Source: Haliscomenobacter sp. (GTDB taxonomy: Bacteria; Bacteroidota; Bacteroidia; Chitinophagales; Saprospiraceae). Taken from it: a stretch of DNA of 64,000 nt. Under the pieces are notes generated by a model that saw nothing but the letters and a program-made list of their open reading frames with translations, was not told the DNA's origin and searched no databases. The position numbers and the translations under genes are program-made. The DNA lies in the NCBI RefSeq assembly GCF_016718685.1, contig NZ_JADKCX010000015.1:40464-104463 (forward strand), given 5' to 3'. This document shows, piece after piece, positions 62,330-64,000 of this stretch (position 1 is its first letter; each line of letters starts with the position of its first letter).

Positions 62330-62498
62330 AGAAACGAAGGTAGGGGCGGGTAGTCACCTTTTGTCTGCGGAATTGCTTATCTTCGTTATCTGGGTTGGTA
62401 CATTCATAAACGGGAAAACTGCCCAGCACTAGGCTACGAGCCCCCGTAACTTTACCTTGTTCCAAGTAAGGGTGTTGTTCTTGTTGTAGTTGAGGCAT
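62330..62498 (-). pseudogene. 5' fragment of a uracil-DNA-glycosylase-like gene
   Basis: From the ATG at 62498 the frame reads QEQHPYLEQGKVTGARSLVLGSFPVYECTNPDNEDKQFRRQK, similar to the start of uracil-DNA-glycosylase-fold proteins (LxLGSFP motif). After about 55 residues it runs into sequence without similarity, so the gene is cut short. Identification is tentative. Confidence 0.35.
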
Positions 62499-62642
62499 GG
62501 AAATTGGGTTGAATTTTTGTTTTACACGAAATGTAAAAGAAAAGGTTGCACGAATGAATGGTTTTAAGCATAGAGATGTCAGGATGCCGTTTTCTTATAA
62601 AACTTCAAGTATCGCATCTCCAAAATCCTACAGCTCATCCTT

Positions 62643-63566
62643 TCACTTATATAACCTAAAACTCACCTGATACCGATAAAACTCAATATTCGGTGCCACC
62701 TTCAGGGCCCAGCGGATTTTGGCATCTTCTTCCAGGCCAATGATTACCCCTTTTACGGTTTGCTGGGGTTCGGCCAAGGTTTCCAGGACGTAGCCCATGT
62801 AGCGTTGGATTTGGCCCACAACATTATCACTCACCCGGCCTTTTTTTAGTTCCACCACCAGTAACTCCTTTTTGTCTTTGCTGATGGCCAGAATATCGAT
62901 GGGGCCGGTATCGGTGGGGTATTGTTGGCCGACCAGTTCGCCATCTTCGGCGTAGATGTCGTATTGTTTGCCCAGGTCGGTAAGGGACCAGTTGCTGACG
63001 AGGAAGGATTCGAGGTGTTTTTCGAGCGCAAAGGTGACGGGGTCCTCAATGCTGTCGTCGGTAGACACTAGGGTAGGGGGGCGCTGAGCGCTGACAAAGG
63101 CTTCGATTTCGAGGGCATATTTCGTGATGTCGCTCACCGTGCCAATGGAGCCGGTACTGTTGCGCAGCGCTTCACTCATGGCGGCGCGATCGATGGTGAG
63201 TGGATACCAGCGTACCGCGCGGCGATGGGGCAACACGCTATTGGGTGCATACTGATAATCGCCCGTTACTTCGGCAACCCAATAACTGCCTGTGCCGTTG
63301 GGGCAAATGACCAGATCACCTAGTTGGATGCCTTTGGCAATGGTCCACAAGGCACCACAGGCTAAGCCAGCTGCGACTTTGGATTTCCCAGGATTTTTGG
63401 ATAGCCATACCGGGATGAATTTCTGGTTGAACTCACGCCAGATGTCGGGCAACTGGCCGCTGAGGTTGGCATCAATGCCAAAGTCTGCACCGATGCAGGA
63501 GTCGCGGTAACATTCCTGGGCGTGGATGCTTTTGGGGCCGAGCATGATGCGGTAGTAGTTTTTCAT
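62643..63566 (-). CDS. PUA/EVE-like N-terminal domain fused to a DUF91 (NucS-like) nuclease
   Basis: A 307-residue protein, complete from the ATG at 63566. Residues 1-125 contain GIDANLSGQLPDIWREFNQKFIPVW, GDLVICPNGTGSYWVAEVTGDY and HRRAVRWYPL, the strands of a PUA/EVE-type domain, which in restriction proteins recognises modified DNA. Residues 185-305 carry a PDDEXK nuclease of the NucS/DUF91 type: GPIDILAISKDKKELLVVELKKGRVSDNVVGQIQRY, with D of GPID, E and K of VVELK, and a Q. Such fusions act as modification-dependent restriction or anti-phage nucleases. No methyltransferase is nearby, fitting a type IV-like activity. Neighbours are the DUF262 and PDDEXK-like genes. Confidence 0.75.
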   Translation of the reverse strand: MKNYYRIMLGPKSIHAQECYRDSCIGADFGIDANLSGQLPDIWREFNQKFIPVWLSKNPGKSKVAAGLACGALWTIAKGIQLGDLVICPNGTGSYWVAEVTGDYQYAPNSVLPHRRAVRWYPLTIDRAAMSEALRNSTGSIGTVSDITKYALEIEAFVSAQRPPTLVSTDDSIEDPVTFALEKHLESFLVSNWSLTDLGKQYDIYAEDGELVGQQYPTDTGPIDILAISKDKKELLVVELKKGRVSDNVVGQIQRYMGYVLETLAEPQQTVKGVIIGLEEDAKIRWALKVAPNIEFYRYQVSFRLYK

Positions 63567-63659
63567 GGATTAGGGGTTTTTAGAGGATTCAAGAATTGGA
63601 AAGACCGGCATTTACATGAATGAATGGATGATTGAAATTACGTTAAAGATCCCAACGCT

Positions 63660-64000
63660 CTAAATATTTCCCGTCTTTGTCACGAACTGTCGCATTGGGT
63701 TGTCCTTATGTGCCTGTCCTTTTTTTCCTGGAGTTTCCAGCCATCTTTGATGCCCATCTTTGACTTGCTTGGCAACATCTTTACTGGGTACGATAAAATA
63801 TTCTGGTCGCTCATCGATTTTTTTAAAGGCAACAAAAATGTAAAACATATTGTCTGAATACAAATTTTCAGCTTTTGGCCGAGTGGCCATTTACGTACTG
63901 AATATTGACTTGTTTTTTACTTGTACAGCAAAAATTTTATTGTTTGCCAAATTGGATGCATGAATATCAATGCTGTCGTTATTCCTCAAAGTAATCGATG
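63660..64000 (-). pseudogene. Possible PDDEXK-like protein, 5' end outside window, in-frame stop
   Basis: The open frame continues to the window edge (64000), so the start is missing. Before the stop TAA near 63892, NNDSIDIHASNLANNKIFAVQVKNKS contains a strand with Q-V-K, similar to the ...ExK strand of PDDEXK nucleases. After it, MFYIFVAFKKIDERPEYFIVPSKDVAKQVKDGHQRWLETPGKKG follows. The in-frame stop between these two parts suggests disruption or an error. The GxAHKDNPMRQF tail is typical of a small family I know only by pattern. Tentative. Confidence 0.4.

Overview
The window comes from a member of the Bacteroidota, most likely a Saprospiraceae-type organism such as a Haliscomenobacter relative (inference). 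Supporting signs are a TonB-dependent receptor barrel, promoter elements of the form TAnnTTTG, many lipoprotein signals, a HYC_CC_PP-type protein, DUF2911, a type IX secretion-like tail and a DUF4407 protein pair. No rRNA, tRNA, CRISPR array or insertion sequence was seen.

Bases 1-37,150 are a metal (mainly copper) handling region. After the 3' end of a TonB receptor come three tripartite RND efflux sets: adaptor-pump-outer membrane factor at 1.3-7.1 kb, pump-outer membrane factor-adaptor at 14.7-20.8 kb, and a copper/silver-type set at 21.5-28.5 kb with two adaptors and a frameshifted pump. Between them lie a di-haem oxidoreductase/Rieske/porin operon, a HYC_CC_PP protein, DUF2911, a beta-propeller lipoprotein and two small metal-binding proteins. 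From 28.7 to 37.2 kb follow a regulator that fuses an MxCxxC metal site to an AraC DNA-binding domain, a CopA ATPase, a CopZ-like chaperone, a Cys-rich four-helix copper store, a multicopper oxidase, a DUF305 lipoprotein and a CopB-type ATPase. Together they cover sensing, cytosolic export, periplasmic oxidation and storage, and export across the outer membrane.

Bases 37,222-39,183 hold a broken kelch/galactose-oxidase-like gene with a sorting tail. Bases 39,242-52,537 look like a plasmid maintenance module: KilA-N and BRO-N proteins, a TOPRIM/primase-like protein, ParA with a small ribbon-helix-helix-like partner, an iteron origin with a Rep_3-type initiator, a membrane protein, a DUF457 protein, and an unusual polypeptide joining a tyrosine recombinase, a P-loop ATPase and a C-terminal membrane anchor. 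Thirteen arrays of AAGTT/AACTT/ACGTT pentamers at helical (10-12 bp) spacing lie upstream of most genes here and fill a 1.67 kb non-coding stretch beside parA. They resemble a distributed centromere/operator set. The window could therefore be part of a plasmid, or a chromosome carrying an integrated one.

Bases 53,485-58,414 carry a coupled cassette with two DUF4407-type membrane proteins and a membrane-tethered transglutaminase-like protein. Bases 58,474-64,000 carry nuclease or restriction-like genes: GIY-YIG, DUF262 with HNH, a PUA/EVE-like plus DUF91/NucS-like nuclease, and a possible PDDEXK fragment.

Single-base frameshifts, often in short homopolymers, interrupt many genes from 21 kb onward and especially from 37 to 64 kb, although catalytic motifs remain intact. 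This is either recent decay or uncorrected sequencing indels; I cannot tell which from the sequence alone.
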